Source of the DNA: Oxyruncus cristatus | Taxonomy: Eukaryota; Chordata; Aves; Passeriformes; Cotingidae | Reading direction: 5' to 3' | Assembly (NCBI GenBank): GCA_013399855.1 | Contig: VXAY01000169.1 | Span: forward strand, 1,164,356-1,228,355 | DNA length: 64,000 nucleotides | In this document: one piece after another, positions 11,137-24,418 of the stretch | Layout: every line of letters begins with the position of its first letter | Numbering within the stretch: the stretch's first letter is position 1 | The notes under the pieces: generated by a model | What the model saw: the letters and a program-made list of their open reading frames with translations, nothing else | The model's database searches: none | What the model was told of the DNA's origin: nothing | Translations under genes and position numbers: made by a program

Positions 11137-14063
11137 GTCCAGGAGTGGAGCCCACCCGCTTTCCAGCCTCCTATCCTTGGCAGCGATGGAGACACCACAT
11201 CTTTTACGCAGAGGCATCAAAACTGGTGAGGCTGGCCAGGGACTGCTCTCCCAGCAGAGGACATGTCAGCGCCCTGATGGGCTTTACCTGAGCCAGAGCC
11301 CATTGCTCCATCCTTATTAAGGCTTTTCCCCCACTCCTGTCCTTCTTCACTAGACAGCCTGCTCCAGCTGCCTGCCCCTGCCCTCTCTCACCCTAGGTGC
11401 CAGCAGGCTGGGCTCCAGGCGCCGTGTTACGGCGTTTACAGCGTGCCACAGGTATGTGGAGGGGGGTGACTGGGTTAGAGAAACCCCTGGGGGGAAGAAT
11501 TAAATTGCCCCTTGTTTTGAGAGGCAGCAGGCAGTGTGTGGGGCCACCCATGTGCCTCCCAACACACACTGCAGGGTCACACGGCCTGGAGCAGCACCTG
11601 CACCCCTCCGCCAGACCTGGGGTGGGAGCTGGTACCCGTCCCCATCACACTTCTGCTGGGAATTCCTGGATATGAAATTTCTGAGTTTTTTGAAGCACTC
11701 TCCTATTTTAAAATATTTGCAGCTCCCTTCTCCCTTCAGGAATTAGGGATCTGTTTTTCCTACAGAGTATATAAAGGGATGGTGGGCTCCTGCCGAGGTA
11801 AATGTGGGCTCCAGCAGGTAACACGGAGGCAGGCAAGGTAGGGAATGGGATGCAGCAAGTCCACCAGCAGAGCTCTGCACAAATCTTCCCACCAGCCCAC
11901 GCCAGGAGCAAGGATGGCCATGGTGTGAGCACCTGAGCAGCGAGGGGTGCTGCAATATCACCCTGACAGCAGTAGCCTTGAATTGACTAAGGAAACTGCA
12001 ACTATGTAGTATTTTGGAAGGCTGGTGAGGAGGAGTAAGTCTGGATCCCAGAGCAGGCATCTGTGGTTTTACTCCATTCCTAGTTTAACTTTCTTCTTTG
12101 CTCACCCTTTCCATGGGGATCACAGTCACTGCCTTTCAAAGATGTCCCCATCAGACCTTACCTCCTCTCAGACCTGACTGAATGCTTTGCTCTGCCCAAC
12201 TTGAAACGTGAGCAAAAGCACGTGCCAAGAGGCACTAATCCATGTGGGATCCCATGTGGGATGTCCAGGCCCTTAAGTAGCATTTTCTCCTTCTTGAACT
12301 TCCCGGTACTCAGGGTGTGATCCAGCTGCACGACTTGCAAGGGGTAAAGCACTGGGGGTCATGGAGACAGGAGCAAACAGGTGGTGTGAAGTCTCACTGC
12401 AACAAGCGATGCCTTAGGCACTAAACAAACTCCTTTATGAACCAGGAGCATCCCAGCCACACACTATTTCTCACTCCCCTGCTGGCCACTGGGGTACAAC
12501 CGATGAAGCCACTGCATCTCCCCGTTGCTCTCCAAACTGTGGTAGAGGCTCCCTGCCTGGGAAGACCTGAGCAGAAGGGCTGAGCACGAGAGCACACGGG
12601 GTGGGAGCTGCAGTTTGCACAGGTGTGCAGGCCGCGGTTTGCAGCCCCGCCATCCTCCCCGGGGCTCCTCGTTTTGATGTGGGGCTGGAGTGGCCCAGCA
12701 CTGAGCTCGGCCTCTCACGCCTCTCCATGACCCGCATGCCCCCTAGACCACCTTTCTCTGGAGGCTCACCCCACCCCAGCATCCGTGCAGGCACTCCAAA
12801 CACGGTTGGCCGGGGCTGACCCCGGGGTAGCCGGCGGCGTGCGGGCACTGCCGCGCCAATGAAGAGAGCGGTCCGCAGAGAAAGGGAGGGCTGAGGCTTT
12901 CACAAAATGTATGTACGGAAATACACACAGCTCCATAGGAGCTTGAAATTTCCAGACCCCCCTTCCCCCCACTGCCTTCTTCTGATCTGGGTTAGAGGCA
13001 TTTCTTGAGGGTTAACAAGGAAGCCAGGAAAATTGGAGTCAATGCTTCACCCCCCAACCAGACACCTACTGGGTAGAGGAGGCAGGGGAGGCATCTGAGG
13101 CCAGGGAGGGCTGTATCTGAGGTGAGGGCATGAGAACTCGCCCAGCTCCAGGAGCTGAACATGCAGGAGCCTGGCAGGGATCCAGCTATCCCCTGAGGCA
13201 GCCAGCTTTGGGGGGGCTGGATTTTCTGTACGGGAATGGTGATAAGGGAGCCTAAAACCTCCTCTCCCATGGCAGGAGACTGACATCTTCAAAAAGAATA
13301 GAGGCAAAGGAGGGACTTTTCTCTGTAAATTGAAAGAAAGCTATGCCAGCTTGTAGGACCCTCCAGTGCTGTGCTCCAAACAGCCTGGGCAACCTGGGCT
13401 GTAAATCTTCATCAGAGACCTTCGAGGTGGAAGTAGCAGAGGAGCCCAGATGGCAGCCTGTGTTTTCTTTACCTGGCTCTTTGGCTCCCACACTTGTGCA
13501 GGTGTTTGCCTTTTATCTGGAAGGGGCCAGATGTGGGCAGAGACAGTGAGTGCCCCGTGCCTTTGTGCCCTCCACAGATGTGCCTGGTGCCCTGCTAAAC
13601 TGGGATGCTCTTGGGTCAGGCTGTACTGCTTGGCCTGCTGTGAACTTTGCTGCTAACTCCTTCCAGTCCCATTTTCTCCTCCACCTTCTCCCGCCTCCTC
13701 TTCCTCTTTCCCTCAGTCTTTGAAAAGGGAGAGAAGGCAAAGAGGCTGACACCTCCATGAAAGCTCATCAGGGGGCTGTGCTGTGCTCCATTGATCTCTG
13801 GTCAAAATGCAGGCTGAGACTTTAAAAGCTGCCTGAAAAGACCTGGGTGCCAGATTCTTCTTTGCTTCCTTCCCTCAAGCTAGAAGAAGAGGCTCAACCC
13901 TTCACAAAGGGAGCGTTGAGATCCCCACATCTCTTCTCTCCAGGGAATCATCCCACAATGGGCAAGTGAAATAAGCCCTCTGCAGGATCTGACCTTTTTG
14001 GTCCCCAAATTGACACCATGCTCTCAGCATTAAAGTGCTCCTCTAAAGGATCTCCTAGATATT

Positions 14064-14192
14064 ATCATAGAATTATGGAATAGTTGTGGGTTGGAAGGAA
14101 CCTTAAAGATCATCTTATTCCAAACCCCCTGCTATGGACGGGGACAGCTTCCACTGGGCCAGGTTACTCCAAACCCTATCCAACCTGGCTTT
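14064..14192 (-). repeat. CR1 LINE 3' fragment
   Basis: In plus orientation it begins tcatagaattatggaat and continues ggttggaaggaaccttaaag and ccaggttactcc. This is the reverse complement of a CR1 3' end. Confidence 0.9.
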
Positions 14193-15698
14193 GTCTACTC
14201 CTGTCAGAGATCTGCTTCATCTGGCACTTCATGGTGGAAGAAGCAGCGAGGAGCACTGAGGGATTGATGCCCATTTTCCCCAAAGTACCTGACCTCTGAC
14301 TTTCAGGCCAATACGTTCCAATGCTGCAGCTGTGGGTGATGCCAAACATTTCTCCTTGACCGTTCATGCCTTTGTGTGACCCATGAGGTGGGCTGGTGCT
14401 GCCTTCGAACAGATCCTGCCTAAATCCAGAGAGCTCCCATCACAAAGCACAAAGGTATGTGTTAAGTTCCCCTTGTTACCCTTACTTTGGGATTAGAAGT
14501 GAAATAGCTTGGCAGTTGGAAACCTGCCTGTTATGTGGCTTCTCCAGCCTGAAAACAGATTTCCTTTAGTCAGAGAATCTTTACCCTTCACGTCAGCATT
14601 GTCAGTCAGATGATGCTGCCAGCAGAAAAGCAGCAAATCTCTGGCAGGATCTTGATTGCACAATCAGTGTTTCCTCACGGATCCCTTTGCTGACAAGCCG
14701 TGATTTCCGGGGGCCTTTCCTCACCCAGGTTAGTAGAGAAAAGCATCTTCTCTGAGACAATGGATTTCTCCATCCCCTTTCTCTTCCACTTATGCTATGG
14801 GAAGTGAATATCAACCACGACATCAGCACCTTCTAAGCACCCCTACTGCTTCGGCAGTAAAATTCAACTAACCAAACACAAGTGAGGGAATTGCATGAAC
14901 GTCTGTGTCCAAGATCATCTTGGCTTGGACAGAGACAGCCGGATCCCACCCATGATTCAGTCCTGCACAGGGTGGGCACTGTAGTGCTGCCACATGAGGA
15001 GCAAAGCTAGAGAGAGAAGAATAATTCAAAGGCCGTCTGACTATATTTCCAAGGCATGAGGCATCTTCAGTATCAGTCATGGATCATGCCTAACTTTCAT
15101 TCAGTTTATGGCACACAGAGTCTGGCTTCCCTGTGCCCATCAACACCTGTATGGCACTAAATCCTTTACCACGGCTCGTGCTCGCTGGACAACAGGGAGT
15201 CAATAGATCAAGAACTCAGTTTTCTGAACCCAGAAAGACAGCAGAAGACCCTAAAACCTGATGTCCCAATCATCAGCTCACCCCCTGCTTGCACACCGGG
15301 AACCTGCACCCCACCAATGCCGGTCACTTCCAGGGCTTTCCATCACCTCACATTTTGCAAAACTGGCTTGATCAAAGAAAGAAACTTCTCACTCTGGCAG
15401 CTCCCATCCTCTCCCTGCCAGGGCTGAGACACCAGAAGGATTTCCAGCAATCCAGCAGCTGACTGGCCCAGTTACTGGCTAGTAGCTGCTGCACCATGCC
15501 AAGCGGTTTGTACTCATGCTGAGCGTACATGCAGAGCTCCAGATGAGACCGTACAATGACATTTCCACTTCCAAGAAAAGGTTTTTGCTTGGGATCAGGC
15601 CACTCACATAGGAGTTAATCTGCATGATAAGAAAGCAATGCATTTTCTCTTTATGTGGTTTTTGCATTCCACCATCAGAGATGTCAGATGAAATAGCA

Positions 15699-15722
15699 GC
15701 AACAACAATAATAATAATAATA
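15699..15722. repeat. AAC/AAT microsatellite
   Basis: The run aacaacaataataataataa is a short trinucleotide repeat. Confidence 0.9.
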
Positions 15723-16918
15723 GCAAATGTGAAAATGCAATGTCAACAAGCATTGCTATGAAAATGCAAACCACTTCACATGATTTTCCTTGACTTGTCT
15801 CACAAGCTGCTCAGACCCATAGGGAACTTAGTCATATACCAGAGGAGCCTCAGGATCTCCCAGAGGACACCCTTTTCACCAGCAGTTGCTGCAGCAGGAC
15901 GGAGGTGGCCTAACTTTGCAAGCTCAGTCGATCTCTTTGCACATCCAGTGCCTGAAGTGCCACAGGCATGCAAGCTGCTCTGCAGTTTGCAAAGCAGTCC
16001 ATGTGATCACAGCCATAATCATCATTTGCTCAGCTCCCCTTGGCCCAAGAAATGCTCCTAACACTGTGAAAAGCTGTTTACAGAAACCACTTCCTTCATT
16101 ACAAGGCAAGAAATTTGGCAACTGCTTCCCGCTGCACAACAACCCTACCCCAGAGCAAAGTAGAGATGAAGTCTGCATCCAATTAAAACTGGAAGGGGGC
16201 ATTAAACAATTAGCACATAATTACCTGATCTGGGCTAGAATCAAGACTCTGGGGAGGACCCAGCCACTGCCAGGGAATCTTTAGTGACCAAACCCAGCGG
16301 GGACTTCGGCTGGAGGCATCGCAGACAAAATGCTGCTTTACCCCCCAGTGTCGCGATATTGGCTGAGCAGGGCTAGTGAACCACCAGGAATTTTTCCCCA
16401 AAGCATCGGGAAAAATCTTCTCCCATTGAAATGCCAGTGCTAGAGATTAAATTTAGCCAAGAGGCGCAAGAGGGTAAAATGTTAACCCTGACAGAAGGCA
16501 GCCATTCATTCTTACAGTGCCTTGTTCTATATTTCATCACTTGTAGGAAAGACAAAAGCTCCAGGAATCCTCCCGCACCTCGTTGCATCTAATTACCTGG
16601 GAGTCTGCAAACACTTAATTTGGTGCTTAATTTTCACCAAGTGACAAATACATTGGAGGTGCGCAGGAAAATTTGCATGTTTTGGGTTAAAGCACTTAAC
16701 ATACACAACAAGATTACACCTTGTTCCCACCTGGTTCACCTAAGCCAAGGAATGCCTCTTGTATTTCAAGAAACCTGTGTGAGCAGAGCAAGATGCTCTG
16801 CCTTCCACCTGTCAATTCAGCTCTTCAGGACTGTCAGTGCACCATCACCTCTGCTCCTGGCTCACACTGGGAGAAGAGGAGGAAGGAAAGAGCGGTAACA
16901 GACCTGCCACGGACTTAC

Positions 16919-17132
16919 CTCTTGGGCTTGTCCACCGCATTCTCAGCCACGTGGTATCCAGGCTTGCACTTGTAGCGACAGACCGAGCCCACATCGTGGT
17001 TCCCCTGCAGGCACCGAGGGACCAGGAGCTTGGCGTTGGCCACGGCGGGCGGCGCGTCGCACTCCAGCTTGCAGTAGGCCTCGGGGAGCGACCAGAGACC
17101 GTCCTGCAGGCAGGTCAGCCACTCGTTTGCTC
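16919..17132 (-). CDS. PAPPA2: PAPPA2 exon N: CCP2 end and CCP3
   Basis: This 214-nt exon encodes residues 837-907. [20 protein letters not shown] ends the second CCP module. [16 protein letters not shown] starts the third, and [20 protein letters not shown] carries it on. DGLWSLPE and YKCKPGYHV are strongly conserved in PAPPA2. In the paralogue PAPPA, the CCP3-CCP4 pair mediates cell-surface binding, which PAPPA2 is reported to lack. The exon is very GC-rich at third positions. Acceptor gggtcag, donor AG/gtaagt, phase 1 in and 2 out. Confidence 0.95.
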
Positions 17133-17564
17133 CTGACCCCAAAAGAGAGGGAGCGTGTTGAGGTTACAGCTGAGCCAGGGACAGAGTCCTGACAAGGAGA
17201 GCTCAGAGCAACCAACTAAAGTCCTGGTCAGAGCGTAAACTGACACCAAAGGAGGCAACAAACACGAAGGCCATGGACTTCATTGCCTGCTTGGTCAGGT
17301 TGTGGCAGAAGATACTTGAATGCAGACAGAAGTAGGGAAGGGCCAACTTCTAGGGGATGGAGAAAGGATCTTGGTTCTGCAAATCTCCCCAAAACGCTCC
17401 CTTAAACTTCCCCTCTCTGCCTTAGGATAGCCACCAGTGGGCCGGGGGCTTTTGTGTAGGACACCGATCTGTCGTACTTAGTTCAGCCCACCTTCATTCT
17501 CCCCAAGTGCTTTTTGCAGCTTGTCCTTCCTGCCCTTATCAAGCTGTAACATGTACAGTGCAAG

Positions 17565-17735
17565 GTCATGGAACAGTTTGGGTTGGAAAGGACCCTTTAA
17601 GGCCACCTAGTCCAACCCCCCCTGCCATGGACAGGGACAACTTCTACTAGATCAGGTAGCTCAGGGCCCCGTCCGACCTCACTTTGAAGGTTTCCGTGGA
17701 TGGGGCACCCACCACCTCCCTCAGTAACCTCAGAG
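17565..17735 (-). repeat. CR1 LINE 3' fragment
   Basis: It reads gtcatggaacagtttgggtt, then ggaaaggacc, cctagtccaaccccccctgc and tggggcacccacc. This is an antisense CR1 3' end. Confidence 0.9.
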
Positions 17736-18673
17736 TCAGGAAGATGGAAAGTGCCTGGAGGACAGGCGTGGGAGGCTTCACCGGTGTGACTGGGAATTCA
17801 AACCATCCATTAGTAAAGTTTTGGGTTGAGCGTTACAGACCAACTCTTTGTTGTCACTGGTAGACCCAGCTAAATGGGTGGCCAAAAATGCACAGATGCC
17901 TGCAGGAAGTGTCCAGGACTGCATCACCCACATGGTGTGGATGATGGATGGCTCACTGGGAACTGCTGAGCAAGAGAAAAAGCTGGACTGGAGTGAATGG
18001 GACTCTTCCTGCTGAGAGGTTTGGATCAGCAAGCTCCTGGTGCAGCCAGGCTGCTCCATGGTCCCTTCAAACATCACCTTCCCTTCACAGCATCACTGCT
18101 TTTGGACCGGACGCAAGACCATATCTCTACTCAGTGCTTTTGCTCCTGACAGGTCAGGGCTGCCAAGGGCTGTCCCTCACCTCCCAGTGCCACACAGCCA
18201 TGTCATCTTTTCTTTGCCTATTCTTAGCGTTTATCAGCCTTGAGAGCCTGCCCACAAGGACGTGAGCCTTCGGGGAGAGCAGGCGTCGAGCACGTCCCTG
18301 CCTGGGCAGCTCGGCCAGATCAGTTGGACCTCTGAGAGCTTCCCCACATGGCTCAGCAGCCTCAGCCAAACACCTCCAGCCGTCCTGCTGGAAGGGTGCT
18401 CCACTGAGGGGATGCCTTCCCATCAGGGAGCCTGTGGAAAACCTCCCAGTGACTTCAGTGGGAACAAGAGGCGGCTGTGAGTGAAAGATCAGATTAAAAC
18501 TCTGCCCTCAGCTGACCCACCCAAGGCAGTGGGCATCGGTTCATGCAGAATTTGGGCTGTTGAGATGCTGATGCTACCCTTTGATCAGCTCAGTCTGGGG
18601 ATCTGCCACCATCCCCCCACCCCGTCATGAAATGAGACCTTAATTCCCTGCAGTTTTTGCTCCTTAGATTTAA

Positions 18674-18696
18674 CTTTTTTTTTTTTTTTTAAAAAA
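18674..18696. repeat. T-run then A-run
   Basis: Seventeen T are followed directly by six A, a homopolymer palindrome inside an intron. Confidence 0.9.
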
Positions 18697-19472
18697 GTAA
18701 ATGATTCTCATACATTTCAGCTATAAATGTCTCCATAAAATAGGGCACCCATTAAAATGATTTGTTGTATGTGATTGTTCAGAGCAAAGGCGTTGGTGGA
18801 AACTCACAAAGTCCCAATGCTTGAAGCTGTCAAGGCAATTACCCCCGAAATCCCATCCAGCTCAGCCCTTGCATAGACAGGAACAGTAGCTCTCTTTCTC
18901 CAGCCTGGCTTAAAAACATTCCTGCGGCTATCGATGGAGTCGGCAGAATGAAAGCCAGGCCATGGTGTGTCTGGGGCACTGCTGTGTGTCTGGGTGGTGA
19001 ACATCTCCCAGAGTGCTCTGCAGCTGTGGGCATCAGTCTCTATGGCTTTATACAGCCCCAGGCCCCCTGAACCACAGGCTTCCCCACAGCCACCAGGCAC
19101 CGAGCCACTTCTGGCTCTCTGAAGTCCCCTCTGTCTGTCCACACTGGCTGCCTGCATGTTTCTTGTCTCCCTCACCCCAGTAATACTTGAGGCTGCTGGG
19201 CCTCACCAGATATCAGGAGAAGACATCGCTACACCCTGAGGTGGGTGGATGAGGGCTGCCAGCCAGGGGATGGGAGTCAGAGGGAATTATCCTCACGCCG
19301 TGGTGTCTCTGCTCAAGGGGGATGGACACCCACCATTTCTGGAAGTAAGAGCCCACCTGGCTGGCAGAAGCCAGGATAAAAGGGAAATGCCAATTGTTTG
19401 AACAACTTGGGACAGGCATGGAAAGGTGGCATCGAAAAGGGTGATTAAATCTCTCAGCACTCCAGACCTTAC

Positions 19473-19650
19473 CTTGAAGCTTGGCTGGGTGGATGCAGGA
19501 GAAGGAGCACCTCTGCAGGTAGGTGGTCCCCATGGGGCAGGAGAACTCAGCATAGTACACGTGGGACTGGTCAGGGACACCACAGTCGATGGGGTCACAA
19601 GTCACAGATCTGTCCCACCGTCCTGAGCTGCACATCAGCACCACCTCCTG
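19473..19650 (-). CDS. PAPPA2: PAPPA2 exon M: CCP1 end and CCP2 start
   Basis: This 178-nt exon encodes residues 778-836. [20 protein letters not shown] closes the first CCP module with its Trp and final Cys. [18 protein letters not shown] opens the second, and [12 protein letters not shown] continues it. The CGVPD start is typical of sushi domains. The acceptor is ttctgcag and the donor is G/gtaagg, phase 0 in and phase 1 out. Confidence 0.95.
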
Positions 19651-21956
19651 CTGCAGAAAAAGCAAAGCTCCATCAGGCTCCTGCAAGGGAACTTTAATCT
19701 ACCGGTGTGCCACTACAGCAGAAAGGTGCAACACAGGTTTCAGGGCAAAGAGAGCTCTCTAACACTTTTCCTCCATCATTGTGCCCTTTCTCCCCACTCT
19801 GGACACTGAGTCACAAAGCCCTTACCTGTTGACAGGGTGGCAGTGGGGTGTGAATGCAGCAAATGGCCCTTGGGGTAACCCTCCAGCCACTGTGCACTGT
19901 CTGAGCAGTGCCAGAGCACAGTAAGGGAAAAAGGAAAGTCCCTTCAAGACACACTCCAGCTTCCTGAGCTAAGTTATTCCCACCTCTGTGCACTGCAATT
20001 TTCTCCCCTAAAAGATCAAGTCTTACTTCAGCTGTTGTGAGGGAGCTCTTCTGTGGTTGTTTTTCCCTAAATGCACCAATTCCCTCATGCCTCGGCCCAC
20101 AGACCTCACTGAAATCATAAATTTACCAATCCTGTTTAAACAGCCCTTCCACAAATGGAGGACTGCATGAGAACATAAACCCCCATGGCCCCCACCACTA
20201 AACGTGGTCAGAATGTGCTACCAGCTTCATCAAAACTGGGTGGTGGATGATGGTTTGCCAGTGGGATGATGGTTTTACCAGGAGCAACCTGGTCTAGTGG
20301 AAGGTGCCCCCAGCCATGAGGAGGGAGTTGGACGAGGTGATCTTTTAAAGGTCCCTTCCAACCACACCTATTGATTTCCATTCCCAGACTGCTCAACCCC
20401 CTCCACCAGCCCTCAGCCAGAGGCTAAGGACCTACGAGCTGTCTTTCAGCTATTCCTGATGTCCCTTCACTGGCTGAGCACAACCACGCTGCTCGTACAG
20501 TCAGACGTGTGACCTGTCCTCCCTCTCAGCATGTTTTTATTGAACCTGGATGTGGTGGCTCTGAAGAACATCACCAAACTTGAGTCTGGTCCTCTGGAGT
20601 ATGCAGCAGGATAATAGTGTAGCTGAAAATGAGGTGAAGAGGATGCTCAGGAGAAGAGCTGTGTGCATTTTTCCCAAATGCCTCGAGATAAGTAAGGTCA
20701 CAGCCAGACCAGTAACATCACTGGAGGGCTCAGGGCAAGGCATTTGCAAGCTGCCATCTGCTGTGACAGCCACATGGTGAAGCTCTGTTCAGAAGTTTCC
20801 CATCTCATTGCCAAACACAGGAAAACTGTCACCCGAGGCAGATTTATTTTGTGCGGTTTCATTTCAGAGAACGGGAACATTTTGTTTTCCCTGGGCATGC
20901 CTCGGCCCACAGAGCCGTGTGGCCGTGTAATTAACAACCCCCCAGCGATGATGGGCTGAGCAGGGCATCCCCAGCTGCCCTACTGCACTTTCCAGTGCCC
21001 ACCTCTCCTCTGGCCTATGCCGATGGCTGCGGCGCGGGGTGACACTGCCGGGTGTCACAAGCACTTGCAGATCTCCAAGGAGAGGAAAGGTCCTCCCTGC
21101 TAAGATGGCCCAACTCACCTCCATCTGTCCGCACCCCACGCGAGTTCGTGCCCTCACTCGGTCTGGCATGGGAACCACCTCAGCCCCGGAGACTCCAGTT
21201 CCCCTCCTGGAACATCCTAAGGACAGGACACGCTGTGCCTACAGCCCTGCCAAGGTGACTGCCCGGATCCAAGGCAGCTCAGCTCCCAGGGACACATCAG
21301 TCCCAGGTCTCCTCTGTCAACAGCTAAGGGCTGTGCTGGCGCGTGATACTTTTACAAGGCATCCCCCAGCCCTCTGGAAAGTGGGACAAACTCTTTCACG
21401 GTGACCTCTGTGCTGCCCCGCTGGCGTGGGCAGCGTAACTGCAACACAACACAAAGGAAGAAAAGCTCTCCGTGCTCTCAGCTGCCGCTAAATATAGTTG
21501 CTCTGCAATGACTTCATTTTTTCCTGAGCCATTAACTTCGGCTTTAAGAGAGAAAACATCCCAGGGATGTTTAACCCTCCCAGTGATGCCCAACAGAGGA
21601 CAGGAATGCCTACCTCTCCCTCTGCGGGAGTGCACCATCCTGCCGTGGGACATCCCCCGCAGGGCCTTTCAGCCTGGCAGAGCTGTGGTCTGCAGGCACC
21701 ACTGGGCTGGAAGAAGTAGGACTGCAGCAAGGGAAGGAGATGGATCTCCAGAGCAGGACCTCCAGCCATGAGCACGGAGGTCCAGCACCGGAGTAACAGT
21801 GGGCTGGGATTTACTGGAAAAGCAGCAAAGAGGTTGGAGCTGGAGGAACAAAGGTGTTCTGGGGTCACTCCTGCCACTGCACGGTGGTTAAATCTTTCCT
21901 AATTAGGTCTTGGTCCAACAGGCCATGAGGTCACCCCCACCTGAGGGTCCACTCAC
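19651..21956 (-). other. PAPPA2 intron M/L
   Basis: This 2.3 kb intron contains one plus-strand CR1 3' fragment. The section around 21000-21450 is GC-rich, without recognisable coding similarity. Confidence 0.7.
20276..20380 (+). repeat. CR1 LINE 3' fragment
   Basis: It reads gagcaacctggtctagtgga, then gttggacgaggtgatctttt and aaaggtcccttccaacc, the sense CR1 3' end with a degraded tail. Confidence 0.88.
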
Positions 21957-22128
21957 CTGGGTGGGGCCCAGGCCCTTGCCATTGCTGGAGTGGGGAGCAA
22001 AGCCCCTTTGGCAGGTGACAGCGCACACCATGTGCCCCGGGCCATCCGAGGTACAGTTCAGCGTGGCAGCGTGAGCAAGCAGCGGCTGTGTGCAGCTTCC
22101 TGATCCCACACAGGCACCGTGGGCACAG
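21957..22128 (-). CDS. PAPPA2: PAPPA2 exon L: CCP1 first half
   Basis: This 172-nt exon encodes residues 720-777. It opens SCAHGACVGSGSCTQ and contains HAATLNCTSDGPGHMVCAVTCQRGFAP, the first part of a CCP/sushi module with its conserved cysteines and a glycosylation sequon (NCT). The acceptor is ctccacag and the donor is CAG/gtgagt, phase 2 in and phase 0 out. It is split from exon K by the largest complete intron in the window, 9.6 kb. Confidence 0.93.
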
Positions 22129-22599
22129 CTGTGGAGGAGAAGAGAGAAGGAATAAACCCGTGGGTCTTCAGTAAGGAAGGGCTCTCTCCACGTGGCCCCT
22201 GCATGGAACACTCAGCAGGTCGCAGACGCCTAGAGATGCACACCGACCCCTCAGCCCCAGCTTCTGCCAGACTTGAAGTCTCCTTATAATGATGCCAGGA
22301 GGGTACTTTTTCACAGCTCTGCCTTGGCTGGACCTCATCCCAACCCCATCTCACACCTTCCCAGCAACCACTGTGTCCTTTCAAGCGGATGAAAGGAGGC
22401 ACAGCTCAGCAACATTCCAAAATCCATGCTGCCTGGTGAGGCTACTCCAGCTCCTGTGCCCCAGGATGTGCACGCTGCATGGCACAGAGCCTGCTCACAG
22501 CAGGGCACCACAGGGCCTCACTGCAGGTGGATCAAGAGAAAAAAAAAGAGGGAGGTGACAAAGAGAGGGGAGGCAGGAGGTATATTTTTGTATGACTTT

Positions 22600-22830
22600 T
22601 GAATCCACACCTCAATTTCAGTCAGCCTTAGTACAGGATAAGACAAAACTTGCAGAAACAGATGGTCAGGAAGAAAAGGATGAAAGGGGCCTTTTTAAAG
22701 CCTTTGCTGATAGAAGGGTGTCAGGTAATGTCAAACTCTGTATTAGACATCAGAGAATCCACAGAGGATTCTCCAACTGTGAGGAAAAGTTTAGCTGGAG
22801 AAGAAACTCTTGCAGATATTAGGGAACCAT
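22600..22830 (+). pseudogene. Possible degraded C2H2 zinc-finger segment
   Basis: A plus-strand frame contains RHQRIHRGFSNCEEKFSW. It resembles the end of one C2H2 finger (RHQRIH), a decayed linker and the start of another (CEECGKSFSW-like), with one of the two expected cysteines lost. No intact finger array, start codon context or second exon is seen. It may be a relic of a zinc-finger gene or coincidence. Confidence 0.3.
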
Positions 22831-23703
22831 CCATGAGATACTCTTCAGACGATGTCCAGTCCCCCTTCATGTCCACACAGCTACAACCACAGCCTGTGGT
22901 GGAAGGGAGAAGCTGGATGTGCGATTGGCTCCTCCACCCCACTCTTGTCACCTTCCCACTCTGCTGTGATGGTCTTCAGCACCTCTGCTTTTCCCACAAG
23001 CCCCCACAGCATTTCAAGCCTGTGCATGCTGATGTCAGACTTTCCTCGGGCTTAAAACCATCCCAGCATGCACCTCATCCAGCACTACAGCCTCACCTGT
23101 GGCCACTAAGGTGAGACATAGCTAAAAAGAGGAATAACCTCCCCTGGGCACCACTGCAAGCTACAAGAGGTCACAGGAAAGTTTGCAATGCATCACCAGT
23201 TCTTTGGAAATAAACACCCTCCTCCCAACACTGCAGCAGCTTCCCACTGAGGACCAGTCATTAGGGACTGATTATTAAGTACACAAATAATCCCACAGTG
23301 AAGAGTACTGTTGGCCAAAGGGTCATGATCTCCATCAGTGAAATGCAGCCAGTAGGTTAATTACTTGGGATAGAACGGGCACATGACATGGGGTCGACAC
23401 AACGGGCTCTGGTTATCCATCAGTCTGGCTTTATCTGTTACCAAGGGGTATAGGTGCAAACACTGACCTCAGCCCTCCTCAGTCAGGGGCAGATGTGCTG
23501 CAGCTTCATGCATTAAGTGGGGAGAGAAGGGGAGGAGTTGTACCCAAACACCTCGCTTCCCTCTGCTCCCTGGTGTGCACAGGGCTCCTGGCCATTTCCA
23601 CGGGCTGCCTTTCTCCCAGCGAGGCAGAGGCAAGCCTCTGCCTCTTGCCTTCACTCACCCTCTCCAGCCAAGGATGCACAGCTAGAAATACCACAAATGA
23701 CAC

Positions 23704-23731
23704 CAAAAAAAAATAAAAAAAAAAAAAGAAA
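23704..23731. repeat. A-rich tract
   Basis: A nearly pure A stretch interrupted by one T and one G. No retrotransposon body is recognised in front of it. Confidence 0.85.
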
Positions 23732-24290
23732 ATCGGTGCCGACACAGACGTTGAGGGAACACAATGTGCTGTTGACTCTGGACCAGTCCACCAAGCCAAA
23801 GACACGGTGGAAACCTGCAGGCCACAGGCCTGAAAGAGCCGGTGGGCACAGGAGGGGACCACAAAGGAGAACAAGAAGAAAGGGGCTGTTTTTTCAATGC
23901 AGACCTGTTTATGAAGTGAGAAATGGTTTCAGGGCAGCTGCTGCAAATTCTTTCACTAGCTTATATTTCCATTTGCTTCCTTTTTAAAGAATTTGTTTTA
24001 TGAGCAACAGCGTTTGTCAGGTCATTAGCTTCTGAGGGCATCTGGTACCAATTGTAGCCCTCTCCCCTCCCTCCCCTCCTGCAGTCACCTTCTCCGGGCA
24101 GTTGCTTTGCTCCCTGCCTGTGCCCCCGGCACACACATCCTCCCATCCCTAACTCCACCTCTCTGTGATGGAGCTGCTGTCCTAAACTTCCTTGTGTGCA
24201 TGTCTCTGCAGGAGCAGAGGAACTTCTCTTTCCAGCCTTGCTTCTACATCCCAATCCCCTTCCACGCCAGTCATGGGTATGCATGAAGAT

Positions 24291-24418
24291 ACACCTTTCC
24301 ACTGTCCCAGGTTGCTCGAAGCCCCATCCAGCCTGCCCTTGAACATTTCCAGGGGTGGGGCATCCACAGCTTCTCTGGGCAACCTGTGCCAGGGCCTGCC
24401 CACCCTCACAGGGAAGGT
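24291..24418 (-). repeat. CR1 LINE fragment
   Basis: It reads acacctttccactgtcccag, then gttgctcgaagccccatcca and tctctgggcaacctgtgcca, the antisense CR1 3' region without its terminal tip. Confidence 0.88.

Larger units (their letters stand above)
10546..16918 (-). other. PAPPA2 intron O/N
   Basis: This 6.4 kb intron holds a GAAA run, one minus-strand CR1 fragment and an AAC/AAT microsatellite. The part at 12600-12860 is fairly CpG-rich, but no promoter or exon can be supported there. The remaining sequence is unassigned. Confidence 0.65.
17133..19472 (-). other. PAPPA2 intron N/M
   Basis: This 2.3 kb intron contains a minus-strand CR1 fragment and a T-run followed by an A-run. I see nothing else identifiable. 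Confidence 0.7.

Noticed and set aside
12600..12860. A fairly CpG-rich segment that could be a promoter.
   Set aside because: CpG density is modest, and it sits mid-intron with no exon, start site or transcription signal.
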